This document shows positions 1-10,200 of a stretch of 64,000 bases of DNA, one piece after another. Positions within the stretch are counted from its first letter, which is position 1. The number at the start of each line of letters is the position of its first letter. The stretch spans positions 62,001 to 126,000 of the forward strand of contig NZ_VTPZ01000006.1 in NCBI RefSeq assembly GCF_008638305.1, in the 5' to 3' direction. The position numbers were made by a program, and so were the translations under genes. The notes beneath the pieces are model-generated. The model did not search any database. It was not told where the DNA came from and saw nothing but the letters and a program-made list of their open reading frames with translations. Origin of the DNA: Pseudomonas profundi. GTDB lineage: Bacteria > Pseudomonadota > Gammaproteobacteria > Pseudomonadales > Pseudomonadaceae.

Positions 1-513
1 AAGATCATTGCTGAAGAAGCCACCCGTGCCGGCATGCCCTATGTCGATCACCGCTGGTTGGGCGGCATGCTCACCAACTACAAGACCATCCGTGCTTCCA
101 TCAAGCGTCTGCGTGATCTTGAAGTGCAGTCTCAGGACGGTACTTTTACCAAGCTGACCAAGAAAGAAGCGCTGATGCGCACTCGCGATCTGGAAAAGCT
201 GGATCGTGGTCTGGGCGGTATCAAGGATATGGGCGGCCTGCCCGACGCCATGTTCGTTATCGACGTTGAGCACGAGCGCATTGCTATCACCGAAGCCAAC
301 AAGCTGGGTATCCCGGTTATCGGCATCGTCGATACCAACAGCAGCCCGGACGGCATCGATTACGTCATTCCCGGCAACGACGACGCTATCCGTGCGATCC
401 GTCTGTACGCAGCAGCCATGGCTGATGCAGTGCTGAGCGGCAAGAACAACACCGGCGGCGCCGATGAGTTCGTTGAAGAGTCCGCTCCTGCTGCTGAGGC
501 ACCTCAGGGCTAA
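1..513 (+). CDS. rpsB: 30S ribosomal protein S2 (C-terminal part, cut by window edge)
   Basis: This reading frame is open from base 1 and gives the last 170 residues of ribosomal protein S2, which binds the back of the 30S head and is needed for initiation. Conserved S2 stretches are visible: [11 protein letters not shown] near the edge, then the region around [19 protein letters not shown] and the C-terminal [22 protein letters not shown] (read in two parts). About 75 residues are missing upstream compared with the usual ~245. An internal ATG at 34 is not the true start, because the frame continues through the edge. It is followed by a strong terminator and then tsf, the classical rpsB-tsf order. 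Confidence 0.97.
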   Translation, partial: KIIAEEATRAGMPYVDHRWLGGMLTNYKTIRASIKRLRDLEVQSQDGTFTKLTKKEALMRTRDLEKLDRGLGGIKDMGGLPDAMFVIDVEHERIAITEANKLGIPVIGIVDTNSSPDGIDYVIPGNDDAIRAIRLYAAAMADAVLSGKNNTGGADEFVEESAPAAEAPQG

Positions 514-541
514 GGGCTCACGGCTAGGTTCATGCCGTACT

Positions 542-567
542 AAAAAGGGGGCTATGCCCCCTTTTTT
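542..567 (+). terminator. Rho-independent terminator between rpsB and tsf
   Basis: An 11-bp perfect stem (AAAAAGGGGGC with GCCCCCTTTTT) closes a TAT loop and ends in a run of T. The A-run on the left makes it potentially bidirectional. It sits 29 bp after the rpsB stop, so it should end or attenuate rpsB transcription before tsf, as in other bacteria where rpsB is made in excess over tsf. Confidence 0.93.
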
Positions 568-650
568 GCCACATCTTTTTGCAACACTGATATGGCTGCC
601 TGCGAATCTCCCGGGCAGCTAAAAATCAAGCAATTCAGAGGAATATCTCT

Positions 651-1520
651 ATGACACAGATTACTGCAGCCATGGTTAAAGAACTGCGCGAGCGCACTGG
701 CCAGGGCATGATGGATTGCAAAAAGGCACTCAACGCTGCCGGCGGCGATATCGAAAAAGCCATTGATGACATGCGTGCTGCCGGTTCGATCAAAGCTGCG
801 AAAAAAGCAGGCAATATCGCTGCTGAAGGCGCTATCGCTGTCAAGGTCGCTGACGACAACAAGACTGCTGTGATCATCGAAGTAAACTCACAGACCGACT
901 TTCTGGCGTTGCAGGATGACTTCAAAGGTTTTGTTAACGAGACTCTGGAGAAGGCCTTTGCTGCTGGTTACACCGATGCCACTCCGCTGATCGCTGATCA
1001 GGAAAGCGCGCGTGAAGCGCTGGTGGCCAAGACGGGCGAAAACGTCAATATCCGTCGTCTGACCCGCATTGAGGGCGACGTAATTGGCGCTTACCTGCAC
1101 GGTCATCGTATCGGTGTTGTCGTCACCCTGAACGGTGGCACTGTTGAGCTGGCGCGCGACATCGCCATGCACGTAGCGGCCAGCAACCCACAGTTCCTCG
1201 ATCCTTCCCAGGTTTCCGAGGAAGCGGTCGCCAAGGAAAAGGAAATATTCCTGGCACTGAACGCAGAGAAGATCGCCGGTAAGCCGGAAAATATCGTTGA
1301 GAACATGGTCAAAGGCCGGATCAACAAGTTCCTGTCCGAAGCCAGCCTGATCGACCAGCAGTTCGTCAAGGATCCTGAAGTCAAGGTGGGTGAGCTGGCC
1401 AAGAAAGCCGGTGCTGAGATTGTTTCCTTCGTTCGTTTCGAAGTAGGTGAAGGTATCGAGCGCGCCGAAGTTGACTTCGCTGCAGAGGTTGCGGCCCAGC
1501 TCGAAGCGTCCAAGAAGTAA
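651..1520 (+). CDS. tsf: Elongation factor Ts
   Basis: EF-Ts exchanges GDP for GTP on EF-Tu during translation elongation. The 289-residue protein has the N-terminal UBA-like domain (MVKELRERTGQGMMDCKKAL, about residues 8-28) and the EF-Tu-contacting TDF motif near residue 82; the usual TDFV is TDFL here, a mild change. Length matches Pseudomonas EF-Ts. GAGGA at about 639-643 serves as ribosome binding site for the ATG at 651. It is bounded by terminators on both sides, so it has its own promoter in the 80-bp gap after the rpsB terminator or relies on read-through. Confidence 0.98.
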   Translation: MTQITAAMVKELRERTGQGMMDCKKALNAAGGDIEKAIDDMRAAGSIKAAKKAGNIAAEGAIAVKVADDNKTAVIIEVNSQTDFLALQDDFKGFVNETLEKAFAAGYTDATPLIADQESAREALVAKTGENVNIRRLTRIEGDVIGAYLHGHRIGVVVTLNGGTVELARDIAMHVAASNPQFLDPSQVSEEAVAKEKEIFLALNAEKIAGKPENIVENMVKGRINKFLSEASLIDQQFVKDPEVKVGELAKKAGAEIVSFVRFEVGEGIERAEVDFAAEVAAQLEASKK

Positions 1521-1584
1521 GATCCGTGTCGTTTAACCGGCGCGCAGCAGTCGCTCTGACAGGGCGTCTGTAATATGGTTGATC

Positions 1585-1619
1585 AGAGGCTTCCCGCGTA
1601 GGCGGGAGGCCTCTTTTTT
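1585..1619 (+). terminator. Rho-independent terminator after tsf
   Basis: A long hairpin pairs AGAGGC with GCCTCT and, above a G-T wobble, TCCCGC with GCGGGA around a GTAG loop. A run of six T follows directly. It ends the tsf transcript, so pyrH downstream must start from its own promoter. Confidence 0.95.
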
Positions 1620-1656
1620 AGGAAACACTGAACAAGTAATCATCCCGAGTGTCTAG

Positions 1657-1678
1657 GGAGGCTGCTGAGCAGCGCTCC
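1657..1678 (+). other. Hairpin in the pyrH leader
   Basis: GGAG-GCTGC pairs with GCAGC-G-CTCC across a TGA triloop, with one bulged G. It lies about 53 bp upstream of the pyrH start and has no T-run, so it is not a simple terminator. Whether it is transcribed as a leader element depends on where the pyrH promoter is, which I could not place. Confidence 0.35.
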
Positions 1679-1730
1679 CATGGTGAGACTTGTTGAGTTT
1701 TTCTCCATCCCCACAGCAGGAGAGTCAAGC

Positions 1731-2465
1731 ATGGCCCAGGTACCTAGCAGTCGCCAGCCCAAGTATAAAAGGATCCTTCTCAAACTCAGCGGTGAAGCGC
1801 TGATGGGCACTGAGGAGTTCGGTATTGATCCAAAGGTTCTGGATCGCATGGCCCTTGAAGTGGGGCAGCTGGTAGGTATTGGCGTCCAGGTTGGCCTGGT
1901 GATCGGTGGCGGTAACCTGTTCCGTGGCGCTGCGCTACATGCCGTTGGCATGGACCGCGTTACAGGTGACCACATGGGGATGCTGGCTACTGTCATGAAC
2001 GGCCTGGCCATGCGTGACGCGCTGGAGCGCTCTAATATCCAGACCAGGGTAATGTCCGCCATTACCATGGAAGGGGTCACCGAGCACTACGATCGCCGCA
2101 AGGCCATGCGCTATCTTGCGGGTGGCGACGTGGTAATATTTTCCGCCGGTACCGGCAACCCCTTCTTCACTACGGACACTGCCGCCTGTTTGCGGGGCAT
2201 CGAAGTGGATGCCGATGTGGTGCTCAAGGCCACCAAGGTTGACGGGGTATACAACGCTGATCCGATGAAAGACCCGAACGCCGAACGTTTCGACAAGCTG
2301 ACCTATGACCAGGTCCTGGATCTCAAGCTGGGTGTGATGGATCTCACCGCCATTTGCCTGATCCGCGATCACAAGATGCCGTTACGGGTATTTAATATGA
2401 ACAAGCCCGGCGCGCTGCTGAATGCAGTAGTGGGAAGCGCCGAGGGAACTCTGATCGAGGACTAG
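1731..2465 (+). CDS. pyrH: UMP kinase
   Basis: Hexameric bacterial UMP kinase that makes UDP from UMP and ATP in pyrimidine synthesis, a member of the amino acid kinase fold. The N-terminus carries the phosphate-binding KLSGEALMG stretch, followed by [10 protein letters not shown] and the [13 protein letters not shown] nucleotide-binding segment. Start chosen at 1731 (protein begins MAQVPSS): AGGAGAG lies just upstream at about 1720-1726 and 244 residues fits the family; an upstream ATG at 1680 would add 17 unrelated residues. frr follows after 2 bp, the usual operon. Confidence 0.97.
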   Translation: MAQVPSSRQPKYKRILLKLSGEALMGTEEFGIDPKVLDRMALEVGQLVGIGVQVGLVIGGGNLFRGAALHAVGMDRVTGDHMGMLATVMNGLAMRDALERSNIQTRVMSAITMEGVTEHYDRRKAMRYLAGGDVVIFSAGTGNPFFTTDTAACLRGIEVDADVVLKATKVDGVYNADPMKDPNAERFDKLTYDQVLDLKLGVMDLTAICLIRDHKMPLRVFNMNKPGALLNAVVGSAEGTLIED

Positions 2466-2467
2466 TA

Positions 2468-3025
2468 ATGATCAATGAAATCAAGAAAGACGCGCAGGAG
2501 CGCATGAAGAAGTCGGTCGAATCGCTGGAGCATGCGTTTGCCAAGATTCGCACCGGTCGCGCTCATCCGAGCATTCTCGACACGGTAGTGGTCTCCTACT
2601 ACGGAGCCGACACGCCGTTGCGCCAGGTTGCCAACGTGAACGTTGAAGATTCCCGGACCCTGGCGCTTACCGTGTTTGACCGGAGCATGATTCAGGCCGT
2701 TGAAAAGGCCATCATGACCTCTGACCTGGGCCTTAACCCGGCAACTGCAGGCACTACTATTCGTGTGCCGATGCCTGCCTTGACGGAAGAAACCCGCAAG
2801 GGCTACACCAAGCAGGCTCGCTCCGAGGCCGAGAATGCCCGGGTAGCCGTGCGAAATATCCGTCGCGATGCTCTGGGGCAGCTGAAGGATCTGCAGAAAG
2901 AAAAAGAAATCAGCGAGGACGAAGAGCGTCGTGCCGCTGATGAGGTGCAGAAGCTGACAGACAAATTCATCGCCGAGGTCGACAAGGCACTGGAAGCCAA
3001 GGAAGCGGATTTGATGGCCATCTAA
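2468..3025 (+). CDS. frr: Ribosome recycling factor
   Basis: Releases the ribosome from mRNA after termination, together with EF-G. The 185-residue protein is the standard length and shows the RRF hallmarks: [13 protein letters not shown] near residue 27 and the three-helix-bundle segment with [13 protein letters not shown] in the second half. It starts 2 bp after the pyrH stop, so the two are probably translationally coupled. Confidence 0.98.
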   Translation: MINEIKKDAQERMKKSVESLEHAFAKIRTGRAHPSILDTVVVSYYGADTPLRQVANVNVEDSRTLALTVFDRSMIQAVEKAIMTSDLGLNPATAGTTIRVPMPALTEETRKGYTKQARSEAENARVAVRNIRRDALGQLKDLQKEKEISEDEERRAADEVQKLTDKFIAEVDKALEAKEADLMAI

Positions 3026-3047
3026 GGTCCTCTTCCCACGTCATGAC

Positions 3048-3803
3048 ATGAAACAACAGACAGCTATCAGCCCTTCATCATCTGACAATCCGCGGCATGT
3101 TGCCATCATCATGGATGGCAACAATCGTTGGGCGCGCAAACGTTTTATGCCAGGGGTGGCCGGTCACAAGGCGGGCGTCGATGCCGTCCGCGCGGTGATC
3201 GAAGTATGTGCCGAAGAGGGTGTCGAGGTGCTTACCCTGTTTGCCTTTTCCAGTGAGAACTGGAGCCGCCCTGAAGAAGAAGTCGGCGCGCTGATGGAGC
3301 TGTTCCTGCGCGCGTTACGGCGGGAAGTGCGCAAGCTGAGTGACAACGGGATTCGCTTGCGCCTCATTGGTGATCGTTCCAGATTCTCGGCTGACCTTCA
3401 GAAGGCCATGGCAGATGCTGAGGCGCTCACAGCTGAGGGCCGTCGGATGACGCTGGTCGTCGCAGCAAACTACGGCGGCAAATGGGATATGACCCAGGCT
3501 GCGAAAGCGCTTGCCAGTGATGCGGCTGCCGGTCGGCTTGACGCCTCGGCGATCACTGAAGACGATTTTCAGGCGCGCTTGAGCACGGGGGAGTGGCCCC
3601 TCCCTGATCTGTGTATTCGTACCGGCGGTGAGCGACGCATCAGCAATTTCCTGTTGTGGCAGCTCGCTTATGCCGAACTGTACTTCTCCGATCTCTATTG
3701 GCCAGACTTCAAGCATGATGCCATGCGCGGCGCGTTGGCTGATTTCGCCGGCCGTCAACGCCGTTTTGGTAAAACCAGCGAACAAATAGTGGCGGAATCC
3801 TGA
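3048..3803 (+). CDS. uppS: Isoprenyl transferase (undecaprenyl diphosphate synthase)
   Basis: Adds isopentenyl units to farnesyl diphosphate in cis to make the C55 lipid carrier used for peptidoglycan and O-antigen. The motif IIMDGNNRWA places the catalytic Asp at residue 23, and the C-terminal RTGGERRISNFLLWQ is the second substrate-binding signature. At 251 residues it has normal length. The stop overlaps the cdsA start by one base. Confidence 0.97.
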   Translation: MKQQTAISPSSSDNPRHVAIIMDGNNRWARKRFMPGVAGHKAGVDAVRAVIEVCAEEGVEVLTLFAFSSENWSRPEEEVGALMELFLRALRREVRKLSDNGIRLRLIGDRSRFSADLQKAMADAEALTAEGRRMTLVVAANYGGKWDMTQAAKALASDAAAGRLDASAITEDDFQARLSTGEWPLPDLCIRTGGERRISNFLLWQLAYAELYFSDLYWPDFKHDAMRGALADFAGRQRRFGKTSEQIVAES

Positions 3804-4618
3804 TGCTGATGCAGCGTGTAATAACCGCAGTGATCCTTGCACCGCTGGCCATTGCCGGTTTTGTATTGCTGGATGGCGCCTGGTTTGCATTATTTGTTGG
3901 TGTGATTGTGACGCTTGCAGCCTGGGAATGGGCGCGGCTCGGTGGTGAAACGACTCAGAAAGGCCGCGTTATCTACGCTGTCGCAGTGGCGCTGTTGCTG
4001 GCTGGGCTGTACCGGGACGCCTGGCCTGCGCAATATGTCCTGCTGCCCGCGCTTGCCTGGTGGATAGTCGCTACGGTGCTGGTCATGCGTTATCCCAAGG
4101 GACGCGGTCTGTGGAGCGGGTCGATGATGTGCCAACTGTTCGGGTTGCTGGTGCTGCTTCCCGCCTGGTATGGCCTGGTGTGGCTCAAGGCGCAGGACAA
4201 TGGATTATGGCTGATTCTGGCGACCATGATTCTGGTCTGGGGCGCGGATATTGGCGCCTATTTCGCGGGTAAGACTTGGGGTCGCCGCAAGCTACGTCCG
4301 GCAGTAAGTCCCGGTAAAACCCTTGAGGGGTTGTTGGGCGGTGTGCTCTTTACTCAGCTGCTGACGCTGATTGCCCTGATCTATCTGGGCTGGGATGTGG
4401 CGGCGGTGATGCTGGGACTTCTCGGTGCCTTGCTTGTGGTGTTGTTCTCTGTCGTCGGTGATCTGACTGAAAGCCTGTTCAAGCGTGAGCAGGGACTCAA
4501 GGACAGCAGCAATCTGCTCCCCGGCCATGGCGGTGTAATGGACAGGGTCGACAGTCTTACCGCAGCCATCCCGGTTTTCGCTCTGTACTGGCTGTTTATC
4601 GGGAGCACGCTGGGGTGA
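3803..4618 (+). CDS. cdsA: Phosphatidate cytidylyltransferase
   Basis: Integral inner-membrane enzyme that turns phosphatidic acid and CTP into CDP-diacylglycerol, the precursor of all phospholipids. The 271 residues are mostly hydrophobic helices. The C-terminal family signature is visible around [20 protein letters not shown] and MDRVDSL. The first ATG (3803) overlaps the uppS stop; a second ATG at 3809 is also possible. The 3' end overlaps dxr by 4 bases. Confidence 0.96.
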   Translation: MLMQRVITAVILAPLAIAGFVLLDGAWFALFVGVIVTLAAWEWARLGGETTQKGRVIYAVAVALLLAGLYRDAWPAQYVLLPALAWWIVATVLVMRYPKGRGLWSGSMMCQLFGLLVLLPAWYGLVWLKAQDNGLWLILATMILVWGADIGAYFAGKTWGRRKLRPAVSPGKTLEGLLGGVLFTQLLTLIALIYLGWDVAAVMLGLLGALLVVLFSVVGDLTESLFKREQGLKDSSNLLPGHGGVMDRVDSLTAAIPVFALYWLFIGSTLG

Positions 4619-5799
4619 GGTCTACCTGGATCAGCGTATTAGGTGCTACCGGCTCGATCGGTGTCAGCACCCTCGACGTCATTGCTAGGCATTCTGACCG
4701 CTACAAGGTGTTTGCCCTGACCGGGCATAGCCGCATGCGTGAATTGGCCGAGCAATGCGTGACGCACCAGCCGCGTTACGCCGTTGTCGCTGATCAGACC
4801 CGGGCGCAAGCCTTGCAGGCCACGTTATCGGCCGCGGGGTCGCTGACCGAAGTACTGCACGGGGCTGAGTCGCTGGCCTGGGTCGCTGCGCATGAACAGA
4901 CCGACGTCGTCATGGCTGCGATCGTCGGGGCTGCTGGCCTGCAACCGACGATGGCAGCGGCGCATGCTGGTAAAAAGGTTCTGCTGGCAAACAAGGAAGC
5001 GCTGGTCATGGCCGGCGCCCTGTTGATGGATGCTGTAAAGACGTCCGGCGCGCGGTTGTTGCCCATTGATAGTGAGCACAACGCCATATTCCAATGCATG
5101 CCCGAACGCTACCCGGATGGGCTTCAGCGGGTAGGTGTGCGGCGTATTCTGCTCACTGCTTCCGGCGGTCCGTTTCGTGATTTCAGCCGCGAGCAACTCG
5201 AAAGCGTTAGCCCGGAACAGGCCTGTGCTCATCCAAACTGGTCGATGGGCCAGAAGATTTCGGTGGACTCGGCGAGCATGATGAACAAGGGCCTGGAGCT
5301 GATCGAGGCCTGCTGGTTATTCGATGCGCGTCCGGCCCAGATCGAGATCGTTGTGCATCCGCAAAGTGTGGTGCACTCGCTGGTGGATTACGTTGATGGC
5401 TCGGTGCTGGCGCAGATGGGCAATCCTGATATGCGTACGCCCATTGCTCATGCGCTGGCCTGGCCTGAGCGGATCGACTCGGGTGTCAGCCCGCTTGATC
5501 TGCTCAGTGTCGCCCGGCTTGACTTCGAAGCGCCCGATCCAGAGCGCTTCCCTTGCCTTCGCCTGGCCAGGCAGGCTGCCGAAGCCGGCGGTACAGCCTG
5601 CGCCATTCTCAACGCGGCCAATGAGGTGGCGGTAGAAGCCTTTCTGGCGCGGCGCATTGGCTTTACCTCGATCCCTGTTATTATCGAGCACACCCTGAGT
5701 CGTCAGGCTTGCGAGCCGGTACGGGATCTCGAGCACGTTCTTCAGGCTGATCGTCTGGCGCGGCAACACGCAGCTGACTGGTTGGCGCTCAAAGATTGA
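4615..5799 (+). CDS. dxr: 1-deoxy-D-xylulose 5-phosphate reductoisomerase
   Basis: Second step of the MEP isoprenoid pathway: rearranges and reduces DXP to MEP with NADPH and a divalent metal. The N-terminus has the NADPH-binding GATGSIG at residues 10-16; [11 protein letters not shown] and the metal-binding SEHNAIFQ region follow. A GTG start at 4615 is chosen because it overlaps the cdsA stop and leaves the nucleotide-binding fold at its normal distance from the N-terminus. 394 residues is typical. Confidence 0.96.
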   Translation: MRSTWISVLGATGSIGVSTLDVIARHSDRYKVFALTGHSRMRELAEQCVTHQPRYAVVADQTRAQALQATLSAAGSLTEVLHGAESLAWVAAHEQTDVVMAAIVGAAGLQPTMAAAHAGKKVLLANKEALVMAGALLMDAVKTSGARLLPIDSEHNAIFQCMPERYPDGLQRVGVRRILLTASGGPFRDFSREQLESVSPEQACAHPNWSMGQKISVDSASMMNKGLELIEACWLFDARPAQIEIVVHPQSVVHSLVDYVDGSVLAQMGNPDMRTPIAHALAWPERIDSGVSPLDLLSVARLDFEAPDPERFPCLRLARQAAEAGGTACAILNAANEVAVEAFLARRIGFTSIPVIIEHTLSRQACEPVRDLEHVLQADRLARQHAADWLALKD

Positions 5800-5842
5800 A
5801 CCGGAGCTGTCTGCGCGAGCGGACCTCCGAAAGAGGCGTTAA

Positions 5843-7204
5843 ATGGATCTGCTTTTCACTCTGCTTGCTACCGTCGTAGCCCTCGGTCTCCTGGTAACCA
5901 TTCATGAATATGGTCATTTCTGGGTAGCCCGGCGCTGTGGCGTCAAAGTGTTGCGGTTCTCCGTGGGCTTTGGCAGCGCACTGTTCCGTTGGCATGACAA
6001 GCGCGGTACCGAGTATGTCATCGCCGCGATACCGCTTGGCGGCTACGTGAAGATGCTTGATGAGCGCGAAGGCCCTGTTGATCCTGCCGAACTGGATCAA
6101 GCCTTCAACCGCAAGGATGTGAAACAGCGCATTGCGGTGGTTGCAGCCGGGCCAATTGCCAACTTCCTTCTGGCCATCGTTGCCTTCTGGTTGATTGCTG
6201 TATTCGGCGTGACAACTGTTGCGCCGGTTCTGGGTCCGGTTACGCCGGGCAGCGTTGCCGAACGCGCAGGCTTGAACGAGGGCCTGGAGGTCATCGAGAT
6301 TGATGGGGTTAAAACCCGGAGCTGGCATGACGTGAATCTGCAGCTTATCCGTCGTCTGGGTGAAAGTGGACAACTGCAACTGCTCGGCAAAGAAGAGGGC
6401 AGCAGTGTTCCGCAGCGTTATACGCTGGAGCTGCAGGACTGGCTGCGCGGTGCAGATCAACCCGATCCGATCAGCGCGCTGGGGTTGACCAGCTGGCAGC
6501 CACAGATTACGCCGCGCCTGGGCGAGGTGAGCGAAGATGGCGCTGCCTACGCCGGTGGTCTGCGTAAAGGCGATCTGATCCTGGCGATCAATGGTCAGCC
6601 CGTGACTGACTGGGTGCGCGAGGTCGTTCCAGCGATTCAGGCCAGTGCCGGTGAGCCGTTGGTTTTTGAGGTGCAGCGAGATGCTGAAAGGCTGTCGATC
6701 GAGGTAGTCCCGGCAGTTCGTTCTGCCGAAGATCGGCAGGTCGGTTTCGTTGGCGCAGGTGTCGACGCCTTCGAATGGCCCGACCATATGGTCCGCACCA
6801 TTGATTACAACCCTTTGATGGCTATCCCTGTCGCGGTCAACAAAACCTGGGATATGACGGTACTGACCCTCGATTCATTGAAGAAAATGGTTACCGGGCT
6901 GGTCTCGGCAAAAAACTTGAGTGGCCCGATAACCATTGCTAAAGTGGCGGGCGCTTCAGCCAAGTCCGGTCCGGAAAGCTTTCTGAGTTTCATCGCTTAT
7001 CTGAGCATCAGTCTGGGGGTGTTGAACTTGCTGCCTATCCCCGTGCTGGATGGTGGGCATCTGGTTTATTACTCAGCCGAATGGATCAGGGGCAAGCCGC
7101 TGTCCGAGCGAATTCAGGCCTGGGGGTTGCAAATCGGCCTCACGCTGATCGTGGGTGTGATGGTCTTTGCCATTTATAACGACATCAGCCGACTGGGCGG
7201 ATGA
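5843..7204 (+). CDS. rseP: Site-2 zinc metalloprotease RseP
   Basis: Inner-membrane protease that cuts the anti-sigma factor in the second step of the sigma-E (AlgU) envelope stress response. The zinc motif HEYGH is at residues 21-25 in the first membrane segment; the third ligand lies in LLPIPVLDGGH, with Asp403. Two PDZ domains fill the middle (GSVAERAGL and GAAYAGGLRKGDLI). 453 residues fits. It sits between dxr and bamA, as in most gammaproteobacteria. Confidence 0.96.
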   Translation: MDLLFTLLATVVALGLLVTIHEYGHFWVARRCGVKVLRFSVGFGSALFRWHDKRGTEYVIAAIPLGGYVKMLDEREGPVDPAELDQAFNRKDVKQRIAVVAAGPIANFLLAIVAFWLIAVFGVTTVAPVLGPVTPGSVAERAGLNEGLEVIEIDGVKTRSWHDVNLQLIRRLGESGQLQLLGKEEGSSVPQRYTLELQDWLRGADQPDPISALGLTSWQPQITPRLGEVSEDGAAYAGGLRKGDLILAINGQPVTDWVREVVPAIQASAGEPLVFEVQRDAERLSIEVVPAVRSAEDRQVGFVGAGVDAFEWPDHMVRTIDYNPLMAIPVAVNKTWDMTVLTLDSLKKMVTGLVSAKNLSGPITIAKVAGASAKSGPESFLSFIAYLSISLGVLNLLPIPVLDGGHLVYYSAEWIRGKPLSERIQAWGLQIGLTLIVGVMVFAIYNDISRLGG

Positions 7205-7298
7205 CATGCAAGATGGCCTGGCACCGTAGTTTTAGTACAGCTACCCGAGCTGTCGTACGCGGCAGATATTATATAAACAGCTAGTCAGAACGGATTTC

Positions 7299-9656
7299 AT
7301 GAAACGTTACCTATTGCCTGCGCTACTGATGACACTCCTGGCGCCGGAAGTTTTTGCCGATGCTTTCCGGATCTCCGATATTCGCGTCAATGGGTTGCAG
7401 CGTGTGTCTGCCGGCAGCGTTTTCGCTGCACTGCCCCTCAACATCGGCGATGAGGTCGATGATCCAGAGCTGGTTGATGCCTCACGCTCGCTTTTCCGTA
7501 CTGGTTTCTTCGAAGACATCCGGCTCGGCCGCGATGGCGATGTGCTGGTTATTACCCTGGTCGAGCGTCCTTCCATCTCGTCCATCGAGCTCGAAGGTAA
7601 CAAGGCGATCAAAAGCGAAGATCTGCTGAACGGTCTGACCATGGCCGGTCTCGCTGAAGGCGAGATTTTCCAGCAGGCAACGCTCGAGGGGGTACGTAAT
7701 GAGCTGCTGCGTCAGTACGTAGCCCAGGGTCGCTATTCAGCCGATATCGAAACCGAAGTGATAGCCGAGCCGCGTAACCGTGTTTCACTGAAAATCATCG
7801 TCGATGAAGGTTCGGTGGCATCCATCAAGCACGTCAATATCGTCGGTAATAGTGTGTTTCCCACCGACGAGCTGGTAAATCTGTTCGAGCTGAGCGCCAC
7901 CGGCTGGTTGTCGTTCTTCCGTAACGACGACAAGTATTCCCGGGAAAAACTCTCTGGTGATCTGGAGCGGCTGCGTTCCTACTATCTGGACCGCGGCTAT
8001 ATCAACATGAATGTCGCCTCGACCCAGGTCTCTATCACACCGGACAAGCAGAACGTCTATATCACCGTCAATATTGATGAAGGCGACCGTTACACTGTCG
8101 ACGACGTCAAGTTGTCAGGCGACCTGGTTGTCGATGAAGAGGAAGTGCGCAAGCTGTTGCTGGTCGAGCCTGGTCAGGTGTTTTCCCGTCAGGTAATGAC
8201 CGCCAGCTCCGACCTGATCAGCCGCAGGCTGGGCAATGAGGGTTACACCTTCGCCAACGTCAATGGCATTCCCGAGATCAACGAAGACGACCAGACCGTA
8301 TCGGTTACCTTTGTCGTGGATCCGGGCAATCGCGCTTATGTAAACCGCATCAACTTCCGTGGCAACACCAAGACCGACGATGAAGTACTGCGGCGTGAAA
8401 TGCGCCAGATGGAAGGTGGATGGGCTTCCACTCATTTGATTGATCAATCCAAGGTGCGTCTGGAACGCCTGGGGTTCTTCAAGGAAGTCGACGTTGAAAC
8501 CGTTCCGGTGCCCGGTGCAGAAGATCTGATCGACGTGAACTACTCGGTAGAGGAACAACCCTCCGGCTCAATCACCGCCAGTGTCGGTTTCGCCCAGGGC
8601 ACGGGTCTCATCCTTGGCGGCTCGATCAGCCAGAACAATTTCTTCGGCTCGGGTAACCGCGTCAGCTTCAGCGCCAACCGCTCGGAATATCAGTCTGCGC
8701 TGTCGTTTGGTTTCATGAACCCGTACTTCACCGCTGACGGTGTGAGCCTTGGCTACAACGCGTTCTACCGGACCACCGACTATGACGAGCTGAACTATGA
8801 TTTCACCAGCTATGCGGTGGACTCATACGGTGGCGGCTTCAATATCGGTTATCCGATCAGCGATACCTCGCGCCTGTCTTTCGGCCTCAGTGCACAGAAG
8901 GATGACATCAAGGAAGGTATTTACACAGTGGAGGAGATCAGTCGGTTCCTCGATACCGAAGGCAACTCTTTCACCAACTTCAAGTTCAATGCGTCCTGGT
9001 CACAATCGACGCTGAATCGTGGCGTTTTTCCGGATCGCGGTTCATCCCAGTCGCTGGGTCTTGAAACCACGATCCCTGGCAGCGACCTGTCGTTCTACAA
9101 GCTTGATTACCGCGGCCAGAAATTCTTTCCCATGTCGGACAGCCTGACCCTGCGGTTACATACCAATCTGGGCTACGCGGAGAGCTATGGCTCCACCACG
9201 TTCGTGCCTTTCTATGAACATTACTATGCGGGGGGTATCGGTTCTGTACGGGGCTTCCGCGATAACTCGCTCGGCCCACGAAGCACGCCAAATAGCGCCG
9301 ATCCAGACAAGGACCATTTGCCATTTGGTGGTAACGTGAAAATTACCGGGGGTGCCGAACTCATCTTCCCGGTGCCCTTTGTTGAAGATCAGCGCTCGCT
9401 GCGCACCGTGCTATTCCTCGATGCGGGTAACGTATTCGATACGAACTGTTCCACCACGAGCCTGCAGTACGAAGGCGGGACCGAGAACCCGGGTTGTGGC
9501 GATATTGATGCAGGCGAAATTCGTTACAGCGCTGGTGTCGGGCTTTCCTGGCTGACTGCGCTCGGTCCGCTAGGATTCAGTCTCGGTACGGCTCTCAACG
9601 ATGAGTCTGGCGATGACACCCAGTTCTTCCAATTCACTTTGGGCCAGACATTCTAA
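7299..9656 (+). CDS. bamA: Outer membrane protein assembly factor BamA
   Basis: Core of the BAM complex that inserts beta-barrels into the outer membrane. It has a signal peptide of about 20 residues ending in VFA, five POTRA repeats (roughly residues 22-420), and a C-terminal barrel with the lid-loop motif VRGF and a terminal Phe (LGQTF). 785 residues is normal. The 94-bp gap after rseP contains AT-rich sequence (TATTATATAAA near 7267) that may carry a promoter, but no good -35 was found. Confidence 0.97.
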   Translation: MKRYLLPALLMTLLAPEVFADAFRISDIRVNGLQRVSAGSVFAALPLNIGDEVDDPELVDASRSLFRTGFFEDIRLGRDGDVLVITLVERPSISSIELEGNKAIKSEDLLNGLTMAGLAEGEIFQQATLEGVRNELLRQYVAQGRYSADIETEVIAEPRNRVSLKIIVDEGSVASIKHVNIVGNSVFPTDELVNLFELSATGWLSFFRNDDKYSREKLSGDLERLRSYYLDRGYINMNVASTQVSITPDKQNVYITVNIDEGDRYTVDDVKLSGDLVVDEEEVRKLLLVEPGQVFSRQVMTASSDLISRRLGNEGYTFANVNGIPEINEDDQTVSVTFVVDPGNRAYVNRINFRGNTKTDDEVLRREMRQMEGGWASTHLIDQSKVRLERLGFFKEVDVETVPVPGAEDLIDVNYSVEEQPSGSITASVGFAQGTGLILGGSISQNNFFGSGNRVSFSANRSEYQSALSFGFMNPYFTADGVSLGYNAFYRTTDYDELNYDFTSYAVDSYGGGFNIGYPISDTSRLSFGLSAQKDDIKEGIYTVEEISRFLDTEGNSFTNFKFNASWSQSTLNRGVFPDRGSSQSLGLETTIPGSDLSFYKLDYRGQKFFPMSDSLTLRLHTNLGYAESYGSTTFVPFYEHYYAGGIGSVRGFRDNSLGPRSTPNSADPDKDHLPFGGNVKITGGAELIFPVPFVEDQRSLRTVLFLDAGNVFDTNCSTTSLQYEGGTENPGCGDIDAGEIRYSAGVGLSWLTALGPLGFSLGTALNDESGDDTQFFQFTLGQTF

Positions 9657-9692
9657 GTCGGCTCGAACCAAGCATAATCAGGAGTAGGTCAA

Positions 9693-10193
9693 GTGCATAA
9701 GTTGATCAAAGTTGCAGTGCTTTCGGTCATGGCGTTAGCCTGTTTTCCGGCTATGGCAGAAATGAAGATCGCGGTGCTGGATTATCAGATGGCGCTGCTC
9801 GAATCGGATGATGCCAAGAAGTATTCAGCCGATGCCGAGAAGAAATTCGGCACGCAGCTCCAGCGTCTGCGTAATCTCGAGGCGGAAGCCAAGCGTTTGC
9901 AGGAGCGGATGCAGCGCGATGGCGAGAAGCTGAATCAGACCGAGCTGGAGAAGCTTGAGCTGGAATTTCGCCAGAAGGCCCGTGAATTCCAGACCCAGTC
10001 CAAGGAGCTGAATGAATCCAAGGCCTCGGCTGACCGTGAAATGCTCGATTCGCTCAAGCCGAAGCTGGACAAGGCTGTCGAGGATGTCCTCAATTCCGGT
10101 AACTACGATCTGGTCATTGACCGCAGCGCTGTAGTTGACGTCAAACCTGAATTTGACATCACCCGCCAGGTGATTGAACGCCTGAACCGCTGA
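9693..10193 (+). CDS. skp: Periplasmic chaperone Skp (OmpH)
   Basis: Trimeric 'jellyfish' chaperone that carries unfolded outer-membrane proteins to BAM. A 22-residue signal peptide ends in AMA; the mature protein is a long charged helical hairpin (residues about 40-115) rich in Lys, Glu, Arg and Gln. Starts with GTG at 9693, preceded by AGGAGTAGG. It is located between bamA and lpxD as usual. Confidence 0.95.
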   Translation: MHKLIKVAVLSVMALACFPAMAEMKIAVLDYQMALLESDDAKKYSADAEKKFGTQLQRLRNLEAEAKRLQERMQRDGEKLNQTELEKLELEFRQKAREFQTQSKELNESKASADREMLDSLKPKLDKAVEDVLNSGNYDLVIDRSAVVDVKPEFDITRQVIERLNR

Positions 10194-10200
10194 GGCAATA

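Noticed and set aside
7201-7298. Possible sigma-E (AlgU) promoter of bamA
   Set aside because: No GAACTT with a TCTGA-like -10 at 16-17 bp was found; only an AT-rich stretch is present.
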